A stretch of 64,000 bases of DNA from Okapia johnstoni (lineage: Eukaryota > Chordata > Mammalia > Artiodactyla > Giraffidae): assembly GCA_024291935.2 (NCBI GenBank), contig CM044315.1, positions 79,156,385 through 79,220,384 of the forward strand. Reading direction: 5' to 3'. The position numbers and the translations under genes were made by a program. The notes beneath the pieces were generated by a model that searched no databases, had not been told where the DNA came from, and saw only the letters and a list, made by a program, of their open reading frames with translations. This document shows positions 47,856 through 58,999 of this stretch, piece by piece. Within the stretch, counting starts at the first letter, position 1. Each line of letters begins with the position of its first letter.

Positions 47856-49974
47856 CCATTAGAGTTTTTTTTCCTCTCCCTCTCTATAAAGAGTATCTAT
47901 CATGGGGCCATTTTAACATAGCTTGTTTATGACAGCAGTCAGGATATGGCTGACTGGATGTGGAATTCTTTCTGTTGAAGAAAGAAGTAAGAGGGTTCTT
48001 ACAGATTATTTTTTCCTAAACAATTTATCAAAATAAAATTTTAGGAAACAGAGGAGGATTTCTTTATATTTTAGAAGAGCCAAGAACATAAGATGCAATT
48101 AAAGGATATCTCTTATTGTATTGAAAATATTATCTTATTTATAGATATTTTAGAATCAGGCTATCACAGCTAGAAGGTCATTTGGCCCATACATTTCAGA
48201 TACTGATACTAGAAGCCAAGGGAAGAAGGATTTGTTCCATATCATTTATCTAGTTAAAGACAGAGTTAGAGACAGGCCTTTTCCATTTAGTTCATGCTTT
48301 ATACTTTTCAGGAATACTATATTCAACTGGCAAATGTTTACTGAGTTTCCTCCTCTTGTTAAACCACTGTTTTGGTATTTAAGGAGGCAGGAGAGTATCT
48401 CAAAGAGTTCACACTAGCCTTGGTGGAAGAAAAGATTATGCATATAAAAGCCTAACAAACAGTAGCAAACAATATCAGATTCTGAACAATTATGGCCAAC
48501 AGTGTTCTAAGAAATCAAGGGAGGCATCAAACTCTAGGGGCTGAGGTGATCAAGAAAGCATAATAGATTAATTTCCGCTTGAAGAATGGATTTGGGTCTG
48601 ATACAGAAAAGGACATGGGAAGCTGAATCCTGTGTGGGGAGAATGTTCTGAGCAAAGATACGGGAGGCAGGGTATGCGAGACTTGTTTAGAAACAGTTTG
48701 GCCCAAATGGAAGCTCTCTGTTGGGGAGCACTAGGACTTGAGGCTGGGAAATTAAATTGGTATAAAAATAGAGGGTCTTGAATATTGGGAAATTATTAAA
48801 AACATTTTGAGCAGAGAGAGAATGCTTTCAGTTCTGGACTCTGGAAAGGTAATCTGACAGTAGTGTGCAGGATAGGTTTAAGGTATAAGACCTGAAAAGA
48901 AATCCAGTGTTGCATTCCTAAATTCACAAGACTCCAAAGAACAAAGGGATTGTGTCCTCTGGAATGCAGAAGGGACTACTTGTGGTCATCTATTATTATG
49001 TGAAACAAGGGACCTGACTCACTTATGTATCCATCAAGCACTGTTGTTTATGCTATATTAGATTGGCAGGCTTATTCATAAAATTCTTAGAAGCCAGAGT
49101 CTAGTGTTTCTGTAATCACAGCTAGAAGCTGGAGATTGTCTCCTGCTTTCTCTTTAACCTCCTGGGGAACTAGTTTGTTGTTCTATATGGTGAATTGTTA
49201 GAATTGTTAGTCTCAGAGGTCCCTGCCAAAGAGAGCAAGGTTTAAGCATGATAGGAGCAAAGAAGATGGACATAGCCAAGAGGTAAGATGAAAATGAAGA
49301 GCAGATGGAGGTATTTTTCCTTCATACCTGTTGATCTCAGGGCCTTGAGTAAATGCTGGGGCAGATTTTCAAGCACTTTTTGAGTACCAGAATGCAGTAC
49401 TTCCTATCTTTCTTTTAAAACCGAAATTCCAAAGGTGGGAGTTAGTTCCTATGGGGAAAACACCAAAGTTGTCTTGGAAAAGGTGTTTGTGTATATAGAG
49501 AGCCAGAAGGTTCTTGTTTTCAAGTTTTCTTACTTTTACATGTACTGGTTGTAGGAGAAAAGGACAGTGAGGATGGAATGTACATCCCATCTGTTTTTTT
49601 CACTGTCCAATAGAGGAAGAAGTATTTGCTTGACTGCAAATAATGTTCTGTTCTGTTGGACCTTGGGCATATTTGGTCCTGGAAAATGAGATAGTGTAAG
49701 ACACTTGTAGTAGAAGTCCTGCTCAGCCTATGGTCAGGTACAGAAACATTCTCCCTCTGTCATCAAGGAGTACTGATAACTTTATTCCAGTGGGCCCAAA
49801 TTTCTTCCTGCCTCAGTGAATTTGGAGAAGGCACAGCATCCATCAAGCACCTTTCCCATCTATCAGGTTGATGTATTACTGACTTGGAGAGGCAGTATAG
49901 GTAGTGGAAAAGAATATTGAATGTTACTGATAGAAAGAGCATGGTACTAGAAATTCAAGTCCAGAGAATTTGGA

Positions 49975-50095
49975 ATTTAATCTTGAAAAAGAAAAGCTGT
50001 ATGACCTTCAGCAAATCACTTTGCTTCTCTAAGCCTCAGTTTCCCCAGCTGAAATTGGCTTAGTTGTTCTTTAATGGCCCTTCCCCAGCTCTTAA
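49975..50095 (-). repeat. MIR-like remnant
   Basis: GCTGTATGACCTTCAGCAAA, CTTTGCTTCTCTAAGCCTCA and GTTTCCCCAGCTG follow the MIR consensus. Confidence 0.7.
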
Positions 50096-50469
50096 ATTCC
50101 TGTTTTATTTCTGAAAGACATGTGTTTTTAATAATTTGTGAGTAAATGTGTTTGTGCCAAATATTTAATACGAAAATCATGTGGCTTTTCTCCAGTGTTA
50201 GTTGTTTTCTTTTGAATACTAGTCAAGGTTTTTTACTGGAAGGGTAATGAAAATATTAAAACAAGCTCCTAAACGATGTATTTTAAAAATGGAATAAAAT
50301 ACTCACACGTTCATCTTGGAAAAAGACAGGAACATAAGCCAAAAAAAACGTTAAGGATCATGGCCACATCTGTATTTCTGGGACTACAGATGATGAGAAA
50401 TGGGTTCACATTATTGATTATTTAGCTGATGGTGTGGAAAGTCTTGAAATGCATGCTGTTTATCTGCCT

Positions 50470-50690
50470 TGATTCCCTTGTGGCTCAGATGGTAAAGCGT
50501 CTGCCTACAATGTGGGAGACCCGGGTTCGATCACTGGGTTGGGAAGATCTCCTGGAGAAGGAAATGGCAGCCCACTCCAGTACTCTTGCCTGGAAAATCC
50601 CATGGACGGAGGAGCCCGGTAGGCTACAGTCCATGGGGTTGCAAAGAGTCAGACACGTCTGGGCAACTTCACTTCACTTCACTTCACTTT
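50470..50690 (+). repeat. Bov-tA SINE with (CACTT)n tail
   Basis: GATTCCCTTGTGGCTCAGAT, GGGTTCGATCACTGGG, CCCATGGACGGAGGAGCC and GAGTCAGACACGTCTGGGC end in four CACTT pentamers. It ends about 260 bases before the retroviral element. Confidence 0.87.
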
Positions 50691-50949
50691 GTCTACATTA
50701 GGATCCCCACTGCTACTATCCAGCTGAAACTCCTAAAGTACTCCTTCAAACTTTCTAGTGGGTACAAGTTATGCTGCCAATTTCTGGTCTTTTCAGGGCT
50801 TCTGCAGTACAAATCAGGTAGCTACTCAGCTTTCCTTATGGCTGGTTTAGGATTCAGCTTTCTTAGGTACGCTAAGTCTGTTACCACTGTCTTTCTTTAC
50901 AGCTTCCAAAATTTTGTTACTTTCTTCTCCTGGTCTTTGTCCTTGGGGT

Positions 50950-51264
50950 TGTAGGGAAAGAGCAAATTAGCCAGGATAGCAGTGGTCAGGCGCCCTCGCC
51001 CCACGTCCTCTTGCTCTCACCGCATGTTTTGTAAAGAATGGCTTTGCATGGTTACTAACAGCTGAGATCCTTTGTAGCGCTGTGTGTGTGTATCAAGCCC
51101 TTGTGGCTGTGTCTGTTGGGTCAGCTATAAGAGAATATAGTATGTCTGCTGCTGCGCCAGCCCGGAGAGAATAAACATGTCTTCAGTTCCTACAGCTCCT
51201 CGAAGTTTCCTCTAGCTTACTCACTCGCTCCTTGCCTACCCTGGGTTCAGTGAACAGTGAGACA
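50950..51264 (+). repeat. 5' LTR of the endogenous retroviral element
   Basis: It begins TGTAGGGAAAGAGC and ends CAGTGAGACA, giving the standard TG...CA ends. AATAAA is at 51170-51175. Compared with the 3' LTR it lacks about 25 bases that include the TATATAA box, so its promoter is probably dead. Confidence 0.88.
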
Positions 51265-51266
51265 AT

Positions 51267-51284
51267 TAGTGTAGTTGGCAGGAT
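51267..51284 (+). promoter_or_regulatory. Candidate primer-binding site of the retroviral element
   Basis: TAGTGTAGTTGGCAGGAT starts two bases after the 5' LTR. It matches the leucine-tRNA-type site of ERVL elements, as I recall it, at about 10 of 18 positions, mainly at the two ends. The position is right but the match is weak. Confidence 0.4.
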
Positions 51285-51337
51285 ACCCAGCAGGTAGAGG
51301 AGCCTGAGGCTCCAGTGGATGGAGGAAGCCAGTGGCC

Positions 51338-51487
51338 ATGGTCCTGTCAGCATGGGCCCTGGTAGAAGATTGGGAGGCAGTGGACAGGTCACCGTATAGC
51401 ATTGAGAAGGTGTTGCAGTTGGTAAGTTTCCGTTTGCCGGACAAGGTGGGACGGACTGCTGCTGGCACCATGGGGTGGATTTCCTGA
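51338..51487 (+). pseudogene. First open segment of the retroviral interior, frame-broken
   Basis: An ATG at 51338 opens 49 codons ending in TGA at 51485-51487. The peptide begins MVLSAWALVEDWEAVDRS. It sits where a gag start would be, about 70 bases after the primer-binding site, and overlaps the next open frame by about 80 bases. I infer that both were once one reading frame, separated by a frameshift between about 51406 and 51484. The product family is not recognised. Confidence 0.5.
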
Positions 51488-52143
51488 CTGCCCTGAAGGC
51501 TGTGCAGAGATGCTTGGAAGAACTAGAGCAATGTATATTGGCATTAGAGCAAGAACTTCATGGCCTGGAAGAATCCAGTGTCTCTGACAGTGAGACAGAA
51601 TTGTATCTTTTTCAGACTACAGGTCCAGGTCCCCACTTGTTAGTGAGGCCCGTCATACAGCAGAAGGATGGGGCCAAGAAGGTGAAGTCCCGGGAGGCCT
51701 TGGGCACCAAGGAGGCCAAAGAGAAGAGGAACGGCACCCAACTCTGCAGCCAGGGTGAAGTCCAGGAAGGTGAGCAAGGAACAACCCCAGTGGAGAGAAA
51801 GAAGAAAGGAAAAAGAGAAAGTGAAACCACAGTGGCAAGTTTAGAGCTGGATCAGGTCCTGCTGAACCCACCTCTGTGGAGCCCCAAGGAAACCATTGAA
51901 TCTGCAGACAGCTTCACAGGATGGCAAGTGAAGCTCAGAAAATACAATGAGGACCTAGGCTTCAAGGTGGTGAATGATGACTGGGAAACCATCACCATGC
52001 TTGGAGTTGGCTGGACATCCACCGTATCAGCTTCTATACTGGTCTGGCAGGTGGAGGAGCCTCCAGAAGATGACAAGCATTTTATAGGCGGCATGCAAGT
52101 TGCCATTTTGGACAATATCCTGTCTACCCTTTTGGTTCCTTAA
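51406..52143 (+). pseudogene. 246-codon open frame in the retroviral interior, gag-like position, unidentified
   Basis: The frame is open from just after a TGA at 51403 to TAA at 52142-52144 with no early ATG, so no ordinary start is available. The clear protein-like part begins near 51478. Its first 35 residues (LKAVQRCLEELEQCILALEQ and onward) have leucines spaced for a coiled coil. A Lys/Glu-rich middle with KKKGKRESE follows, then a more hydrophobic end with GWTSTVSASILVWQ. Position after a 5' LTR and primer-binding site suggests a gag remnant; I see no zinc knuckle or protease. The length is notable for so old an insertion. I assign no function. Confidence 0.55.
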
Positions 52144-52144
52144 T

Positions 52145-53035
52145 TGCCACCTCAGTGGTGGCAAGCTTGGGAGAAGTAGTGGAACGGTGGCAGGCGAAGG
52201 GGATTAGAAGTGTGAAGACCCTGAAGGGAGGGCCAGCCGGTAAAGGCCCCTCCTGGGTTATGCAGATGCAAAATGTGGGCTGATTTTCTGGCAGAGTGAA
52301 TTGACAGAAATAAAACTGATAAACAGCCCAGTGCTCTGCTCCTAGAGCTATGGAGGCAACTGAGACCAGAACGGCAGTTTACCAAGTTTGGGAAACACCA
52401 ACAGCAAGAGATACGGGTGGTTCAGCTAGAAGATTACATGGCACCCAAGGACTTTCCTTCAGATGCCCTTTTCCACTTTGAAATACTGTAAAGGCTGTGT
52501 GCTTACCTTTGGAAATTGGGTGGCTCCCTCTGTGGAGGTATACTGTAAAGGCTGTGCCCTATGATTGCTACTAACCTCTGATGCTCTTGCAGATTTAGAA
52601 CAGTGTGCACCAGAGGTTATAAAGCATACAGAATCACGTGGATGGGCTATGAACACTGCAAAAGTCTGCTCTTTGAAGGGGTGGGCCTGGTGCCTGTGCA
52701 GGGTTTTGTGGGTCCTTAATAAAAACCCCACAATTTCAGGACCCTGCAGTTTCACAAGGAGAGACAGTGGACTGGACTTGGCCATGGAAAATAAAGGCAC
52801 TCCACATGTGGTGGGTGGCTCTTCTAGACCCATGAGGGCAAGGACTGAAACATGAGTTCCAAGTGATACCTGGAGTTGGGTTTTGCTATGTATTGGGGAT
52901 GTAACTATTTGCTGTTGTAGCATCTACTGCTGTTGCAGAATGTGGGTTCAAGGGTCAGTGTTACTAAGCCAAGGGAATATCACAGAAGATGAACTGTGCC
53001 TGGATTGTGAGGTGAGAGACCCTGAAGGGGTAGAA
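52145..53035 (+). mobile_element. 3' interior of the retroviral element, noncoding
   Basis: No sense frame longer than about 96 codons and no reverse-transcriptase, integrase or envelope landmark is visible. A 20-base segment (ATACTGTAAAGGCTGTGYSC, where the two copies differ) occurs twice at about 52484-52503 and 52539-52558. A purine run GAAGGGGTAGAA ends at 53035 just before the 3' LTR, as expected of a polypurine tract. Confidence 0.6.
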
Positions 53036-53378
53036 TATAGAGAAAGAGCCAGTTAGCCAATATGGCAGTGGTCAGGCCCCCTTGCCCCCATGTCCTCTTG
53101 CTCTCACCCCACATTTTGTGAATAATAACTTTGCATGGTTATGTAACAACTGAAATCATTTGTAACACTGCACATGTGCATCATGACCTATATAAGCACC
53201 ACCTGAAAAGCCCTTGTGGCTGTGCCTGCTGGGTCCACCATGAGAGAATACGCCATGTCTTGCTACTGCGCCATCCTGGAGAGAATAAACATGTCTGCAG
53301 TTCCTACGCCTCCTCAAGTTCTTGTCCAGCTTCCCCACTCACGCTTTGCCTACCCTGAGTTCAGTGATCAGCAAGACA
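53036..53378 (+). repeat. 3' LTR of the endogenous retroviral element
   Basis: It begins TATAGAGAAAGAGC (the expected TG mutated to TA) and ends CAGCAAGACA. It keeps TATATAA at 53189-53195 and AATAAA at 53284-53289, about 90 bases apart, which is a plausible U3/R arrangement. The copy is sense to EIF2B3. Confidence 0.88.
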
Positions 53379-53423
53379 GGGGTTATGCCTTCAGAAACAA
53401 AAATTACCAAAAAACTATTTACT

Positions 53424-53526
53424 GCGACTTCCCTGGAAGTCCAGTGTTAAGAGTTCATGCTTCAGTAGCAGGAGGCACAGGTTTGATTCCAGGTCAGGAA
53501 CTGAGATCTCGCAAGCCTCAAGACAT

Positions 53527-53569
<43 letters not shown>

Positions 53570-53580
53570 CAAAAAAAAAG
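53424..53580 (+). repeat. CHR-type SINE head ending in (CA)n
   Basis: CGACTTCCCTGGAAGTCCAG, GGTTTGATTCCAGG and GATCTCGCAAGCC lead directly into about 20 CA dinucleotides at 53529-53567, then an A run. The microsatellite sits where the SINE tail should be. Confidence 0.82.
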
Positions 53581-53684
53581 CTTACACAAAGCAATGGATA
53601 ACTGAGAAGAGAATTGAGCATAGGAGAGTCCTGGGATAATCAGTGTGCTATAGTCTGAGCCCCAAGGATCATGTTATACATCTT

Positions 53685-53706
53685 AAAAATATATATATAT
53701 ATATTT
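53685..53706 (+). repeat. (AT)n run
   Basis: Alternating AT of about 16 bases, low complexity. Confidence 0.7.
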
Positions 53707-54111
53707 ATTTGGCTACTTGAGACTCTGTAATTAAGATGCGCAGGCTTAGTTTCTCACTGGCATGTATCAATAAATCTATTTTTTTAAAAAGATATTTCAA
53801 AGCAGTCAGTGTTCTACAAAACAGATGATTCACTCTCTAATCATATGGCTTGTCAGGGGAATAAAAAGGGGGAACTTTTTTTAACTGAAATTGCCAAATG
53901 CATTGTGAGGCTCTAATTCAGACAGACTAGCTATAAAAAGAGAAATCTGGATTTAGTTTGGATATTAGATGTTATGAAGTTGTTGATAATTTTATTATGT
54001 GTAGTAATACAGTTCTTGTATTTCATAGTCCTTATCAGTTGGAAATATGTACTACACATACTGGAATATTTACAGTAAGATGATTTTGTGTCTGGAATAT
54101 GCTTTTAAAAA

Positions 54112-54525
54112 CTATATTAGTTTGCTATAACAAATCACTATAAACTGGGTGGCCTAGAACAACAGAAGTTTATTGTCTTCACAATTCTTGAGGCTAGAAA
54201 TCCAAAATCAGGGTATTTTCAGCATTGGTTCCTCCTGAGGTTTAGGAAGGAGAATCTGCTCCACCCTTCTATCTTCTGGAAACCTCGGGCATTCTTGGCT
54301 TTTAAATGGCATACTCCTCGTGTCTTCATATTGTCTTCCCTCTGCATATCTGTCTCTGTGGTCAAGTTTCCCCTTTATTAAGATACTAGTCCTATTGGAT
54401 TAGGGCTCCTCTAATGACCTAACTTTAACATGATCATCTACAGACGTCATATTTCCAATTAAGATCATATTCGCAGGTGTTGTGGGTTATCTTTTGGGGG
54501 GGACACAATTTAACCCATAATAAAT
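54112..54525 (-). repeat. MLT2-like ERVL long terminal repeat, antisense
   Basis: TTAGTTTGCTATAACAAATC, AACTGGGTGGCCTAGAACAA, TTATTGTCTTCACAATTCTT and GGGGACACAATTTAACCCA match, in reverse, an ancient mammalian ERVL LTR as I remember it. It appears as a solo LTR; no internal sequence adjoins it. Confidence 0.7.
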
Positions 54526-54689
54526 ACAGCAGCAAAAAGTTTTTAAAGATTAGAAAATGTTGATAATTGAAACTATTTGGGCACATGGGAATTTATTATG
54601 TTTTTCTCTTATTTTGTGTGTGTTTGAAAATTTCCATAATTAAAATTTAAGAAGTATGTGTGTGAAACAGATTAAATTGATATTTGTAC

Positions 54690-55145
54690 ACTCATGTTCA
54701 TATATGTACACTCATGTTCCACCAAAAGGTGGAAGCAATTCAAGTATCCGTAGACAGATGAATAGGTAAAGAAAATGTGGTACACACATACAATGAAATA
54801 TTATTCAGAGTTCAAAAGGAAGGAAATTTTGACATATGCTTCAACATTAACTGTGAAGACATTATGCTAATGAAATAAGCCAGTCACAAGAAGAACAAAT
54901 GTATGATTCTTATATGAGATTCCTAGAGTAGCCAGAATCATAAGGACAAAGTAGAATGGTGGTTGCAAGGGGCTAGGAGGAAGAAGGGAATGGGGAGTTA
55001 GTGTTTAATGGATACAAAGTTTCAGTTGGGGAAGATGTAAAAGTATTGGAGATGGATGTTGGTGACAGTTGTACTACAAAGTGAATGTAATTAATCCCAC
55101 AGAACTACTTGAAAATTGTTAAAATAGTAAATTGTACAAACCAGC
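54690..55145 (+). repeat. LINE-1 3' end, sense
   Basis: AATTCAAGTATCCGTAGACA, GAAAATGTGGTACACACATA, AATGAAATATTATTCAGAG and AACTACTTGAAAATTGTTAA follow the LINE-1 3' region in order. A 19-base unit around TGTACACTCATGTTC is duplicated just before it (54687-54719). Confidence 0.75.
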
Positions 55146-55414
55146 TAAGGACTTTCTTGAAGATGCTTTAAAAGCCATTGATCTTTGCAGCTAAACAGTA
55201 AATGCTTATCCTTGCATCTTTCCCAGTATTTATTTCATTTATACATTCCTCATTTATTCTAAAATAATAGTAATAATTATAGTTACTACCTGTTGGGTTT
55301 TTTTCCTTGCTTTAAACTGGTATTCCTGTTTTTAAGATCATAAAAAGATGCTTGGTTTCCCTTAAATTTTAAACGCTATAAATTTGAATTCTAAATTATA
55401 TGCCTTAAAAAAAA

Positions 55415-55445
55415 TAATAAAATAAATAAATAAATAAATAAATTA
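55415..55445 (+). repeat. (AAAT)n microsatellite
   Basis: Five or six AAAT units occur in an A-rich context. Confidence 0.85.
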
Positions 55446-56529
55446 TATGCCTTACTATTTTAAAAATGGGTCTATAAAAATAATCCCAATGGCTTATATT
55501 GTCCTAGGTAAATTATAAATATTTCTAAATGTCTTATCATTTCTATTACTGATTTCTTTATCTTGTACAAATCAAAACATCCTCTTGGCCCAGAGCAATC
55601 AACCAGTTACCCAGATTTACTGGTGCCTCTTTGAGGTTTTTTGGTTTTGTTTATTTTGTTTTATTTTAATATATGAATTCTTATTTCTAATGCCATTTAA
55701 AAACAATTAAAAGGGGAAAAATAAAATAAGAAAACAGCCTTTGGGGCAACTTAAATGGCATTAAATCCTGGTCCCAAGATTTGCATTCAATACAAATTTC
55801 ATGTGAAAGAAAAAAATCTCTGAATTGCCCATCTCTGTTCCTTTATTGTATTTCAAATTTGTAGCTAAATCTCTAGTGTTGAGTGTACCAGCTAAATTTT
55901 TGGAAATTTTTTTTAATGGAAGAATTTTTTATTTTACCTACTTTATATGATGAGAGTAAAAAGCTGAAAAAAATTATAAACTGTAAAATGCTATATGAAT
56001 ATTATTGCCGTATGAACTAGGGATTGGTAACAATTTATAAGATGATTACTCAAACTTTTAAGTTATTCCTTCCCCAGGTGTATGATACAAGTTGACTTCA
56101 GCTATAAATATGAGATATATATCTTATTTCATAAGATAGTTGCAAGGATGGAGTCATTTAAGTAGAATATGTTGAATGAATCAAGGAATTCACAAACCAA
56201 GGAACTGAACAAGAGAGTTCAGCTTTCCAAATTGGTTAGATCAAGGGAGAGAATTATCATAGTGTGAACTTCAAATCAAACCCAGGCACCACAAGGTTAA
56301 GTAACCATATTTGCAAAATTCTGTTTCCTGAAGAATTTCTTAGAACTCAAGAATTTCAGGAAGTGAGAATTGGGATGTAACTTTCTTCTTCATCCTCATT
56401 GTATACAGTAATTGGCTTTTGGGGTTATGTGTGTGTTATAGATATGAGATCTGAAATCTGACTTTTCTCTTGCTCTTTTGGAAGCATTTTGTTCCCCCTT
56501 CTTCCCAAAAGAGTGGAAGCCCAGGATGG

Positions 56530-56750
56530 TGTGTTCTGTTGCTCAGTTGTGTATGACTCTTTGCGACCCCATGGACCCTGTGGACTGTGGCCCACCAGAT
56601 TCCTGTCCATGGGATTTTCTTGGCAAGAATACTGGAGTGAGTTGCCATGTCCTCCTTCAGGGGATCTTCTCCACCCAGGGATCGAATCTGTGTGCCATAT
56701 GTCTCCTGCATTGCAGGCAGATTCTTTACCACTGTGCCACCTGGGAAGTT
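56530..56750 (-). repeat. Bov-tA SINE, antisense
   Basis: GTTGCTCAGTTGTGTATGAC, CATGGGATTTTCTTGGCAAG and GGATCGAATCTGTGTGCC end at CACTGTGCCACCTGGGAAG. It carries a short duplication ATGGACCCTGTGGACTGTGG near 56570. Confidence 0.85.
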
Positions 56751-56993
56751 ACTTCTAAGGTATCTAGATCCTATGCGAATAATTTTCATTCAGGCTATAA
56801 GCAGTCAAAGGAGAGTAACGCAGAGTAGAAGATAACAACCAGGCAGCTACAGTTGGAACTGCCATTCTTCCACCCTACTCCTCCCCTCCTCTCCTTCAGC
56901 TATCTTTTATTTTATTAAATAAAATGACTTTGAACATGAAACATGGCGTTTCTACAGGCTGAAACCAAAGTTAGTAGACTAAGTAGGAACTAG

Positions 56994-57200
56994 TGCGTGT
57001 TCAGTCTCTCAATTGTGTCCAACTCTGTGCGACTCCATGGATTCTAGCCTGCTGGGCTTCTCTGTCCATGGGACTTCCCAGGCAAGACTGCTGGAGTGGG
57101 TTGCCATTCCTTCTCCAGGGGATCTTCCTGACCCAGGGATCAAACCCACGTCTTTTGCATTGGCAAACAGATTCTTTACCACTGAGCCACCAGGGAAGCC
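56994..57200 (-). repeat. Bov-tA SINE, antisense
   Basis: CAGTCTCTCAATTGTGTCCA, GACTTCCCAGGCAAGACTGC and GAGCCACCAGGGAAGCC are in reverse order. Confidence 0.86.
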
Positions 57201-57329
57201 AATAAATAGCAACTAGGCAAATGCCTTAATTTGACCTAATTTATTTGTGTGTTTGTCTGTTCAGCCACTATGAAACAGTCATTCTCTGTGAGATCCAATG
57301 CTAAGTACTAAGACTATAAAAATAAATCT

Positions 57330-57588
57330 TGAAACTTTCCTGGTAGTCCAGTGGTTAAGAATCCACCTTGCAATGCAGGGGACACAAGTTCGATCCCTAG
57401 TCAGAAAACTAAGATCCCACATACCAGCGAGCAATTAAGCCCATGCACCACAGCTACTGAGCCTGCATAGTGTAGCCTGCATGGACACAATTCAAGAGTT
57501 CATGCGTCACAACAAAAGCTCCTGTGTGCTACAGCTAAGACCCAACACAGCCAAATAAATATTTAAAAAAATAAATAAATCTCTGCCC
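57330..57588 (+). repeat. CHR-type tRNA-derived SINE, near full length
   Basis: AACTTTCCTGGTAGTCCAGT, AGTTCGATCCCTAGTC, AAGCCCATGCACCACAGCTA and AAGACCCAACACAGCC end in AAATAAATA-type tail. The central body is rearranged compared with 43624-43911. Confidence 0.83.
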
Positions 57589-58185
57589 TCAGATAACTTT
57601 TAGTAGTCTAGTGGGAAAGAGCACAAGTAAGCAGGCTGTTACTTTGCTGTATGCTAAGTTATCTGGTAAAAGTGGGCACCAAGTGTTGTAGGAACACAAA
57701 CTTGGGTCCTCAGGGAAGATTTCCTAAAGAAAGTAAACCTGAGGAAACTCCTGATGAATAACTAAGAGTAAGGAGTTAGGGATTATTCATAAAATTTTAA
57801 TTCATCTTCTATGAACATGGAGTAATATATGTCAAATAATAAAGGGAAGCATGGCTTAAGTATGGCCTGCAGGAAGTGAGGCAGTTAGAGTAAAGAAGCA
57901 AGAAAATGTTAGTTACAAGAATTGTGGGTAGGAGTTTGTAGTAAAATAGAAGATGACTTGTCAATGATTTGATGGCTTACCAGTTTTGGTTTCATGTCTT
58001 TGGAAGCCTAAAGACCTCATAAAGTGTGAAATAGGGCTTCCATAAAGAGACAACCTTTTCTGTGGTAGCATCAGAGCCAATAATCACCTTCTTGGTCTCC
58101 CCAGAGTGAGGTGTAGGCAGCATGGCTCTGACCCTCAGAAACTTCCTAATGCATACTACCTAATAATAGAGTGGAACTCATGTGA

Positions 58186-58299
<114 letters not shown>

Positions 58300-58782
58300 T
58301 AAGAAGGAGGGAGATTGAGTCAAACTCGCAGCACTTAAGCTACCCTGTGATTTAGTTAACAGTTTTAAACCTTGATAATAATCAGTTATATAAATAATTA
58401 GTTTGTATAAATAACATAGTTTATTATAGAAATGAAATTATGTTAATCAGCATACTGTTATTTCATCTTCTTGGTACCAGAGTCTCCTGCTTATATTTTG
58501 GGGGCCTGTGCTATGATAACTGGCAAATTACTTTGATAAAACTAATATTCACTTATGAAGCATCTTTCTACACAGCTTCAGGCTCTTCCTTCTTTCTGCA
58601 AGGGTGAGCTTCCCAGCTGTAGTGCTATTTTGTCTCCAAGAGGATGTCCTTTCCCTGGGCAATTATCCCATAGATGGGCCCTTATAGCAAAGGTCCAGAC
58701 ACTTACCCAAGAGAAGGAAAGAAAGAAGAGCAAGTTTTCCTCCAATTTTGGAAAAGAAGTCCACCTTGCTGAGTGAAGTTTG

Positions 58783-58825
58783 ATGAATTTCATGAATTCA
58801 TGAATTTCATTAATTTCATGAATTA
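58783..58825 (+). repeat. Palindrome cluster of ATGAATTTCAT units
   Basis: A perfect 16-bp palindrome TTCATGAATTCATGAA at 58789-58804 is followed by two further TGAATTTCAT/TTAATTTCAT units. It lies about 490 bases after exon D. Confidence 0.8.
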
Positions 58826-58999
58826 AGAAATTTGGTAGTTTCTGTGGTTTTGCTTTGGTAATAGAACTGTGGGCCCTAAATACTCGCCAGAGACTATCTG
58901 GCAGAGCACAGGATGTGGGTGGTTTCCAGAGAGAAAACTTCCATTTGTGGTTGATCTCAAGGATATTTTCATACATAGTTTTATTTTATTTATTTTTTA

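Larger units (their letters stand above)
50945..53383 (+). mobile_element. Endogenous retroviral element, 2.4 kb, two LTRs and short interior
   Basis: Two related long terminal repeats (50950-51264 and 53036-53378) in the same orientation enclose 1.77 kb. Exact GGGGT direct repeats at 50945-50949 and 53379-53383 mark the insertion. A 5-bp duplication is the usual size for ERVL-type (class III) elements, and an imperfect leucine-type primer-binding site fits that, but I cannot align the interior to a named family. The interior has one 246-codon open frame and no visible reverse-transcriptase, protease or envelope motifs, so it is a nonautonomous or internally deleted copy. The LTRs have diverged clearly, which indicates age. 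Confidence 0.88.

Noticed and set aside
51475..52143. 222-residue protein starting at 51475
   Set aside because: The codon at 51475 is GTG, which is not an initiator in a nuclear mammalian gene. The frame is open back to 51406 without an ATG, so it is reported as an unidentified retroviral frame and not as a gene.
52459..52923. 154-codon minus-strand open frame in the retroviral interior
   Set aside because: It is antisense to the LTRs, has no recognisable motif and is most likely chance.
53216..53605. 129-codon frame with a His/Thr repeat
   Set aside because: It joins retroviral LTR, SINE and a CA microsatellite and cannot be a real protein.
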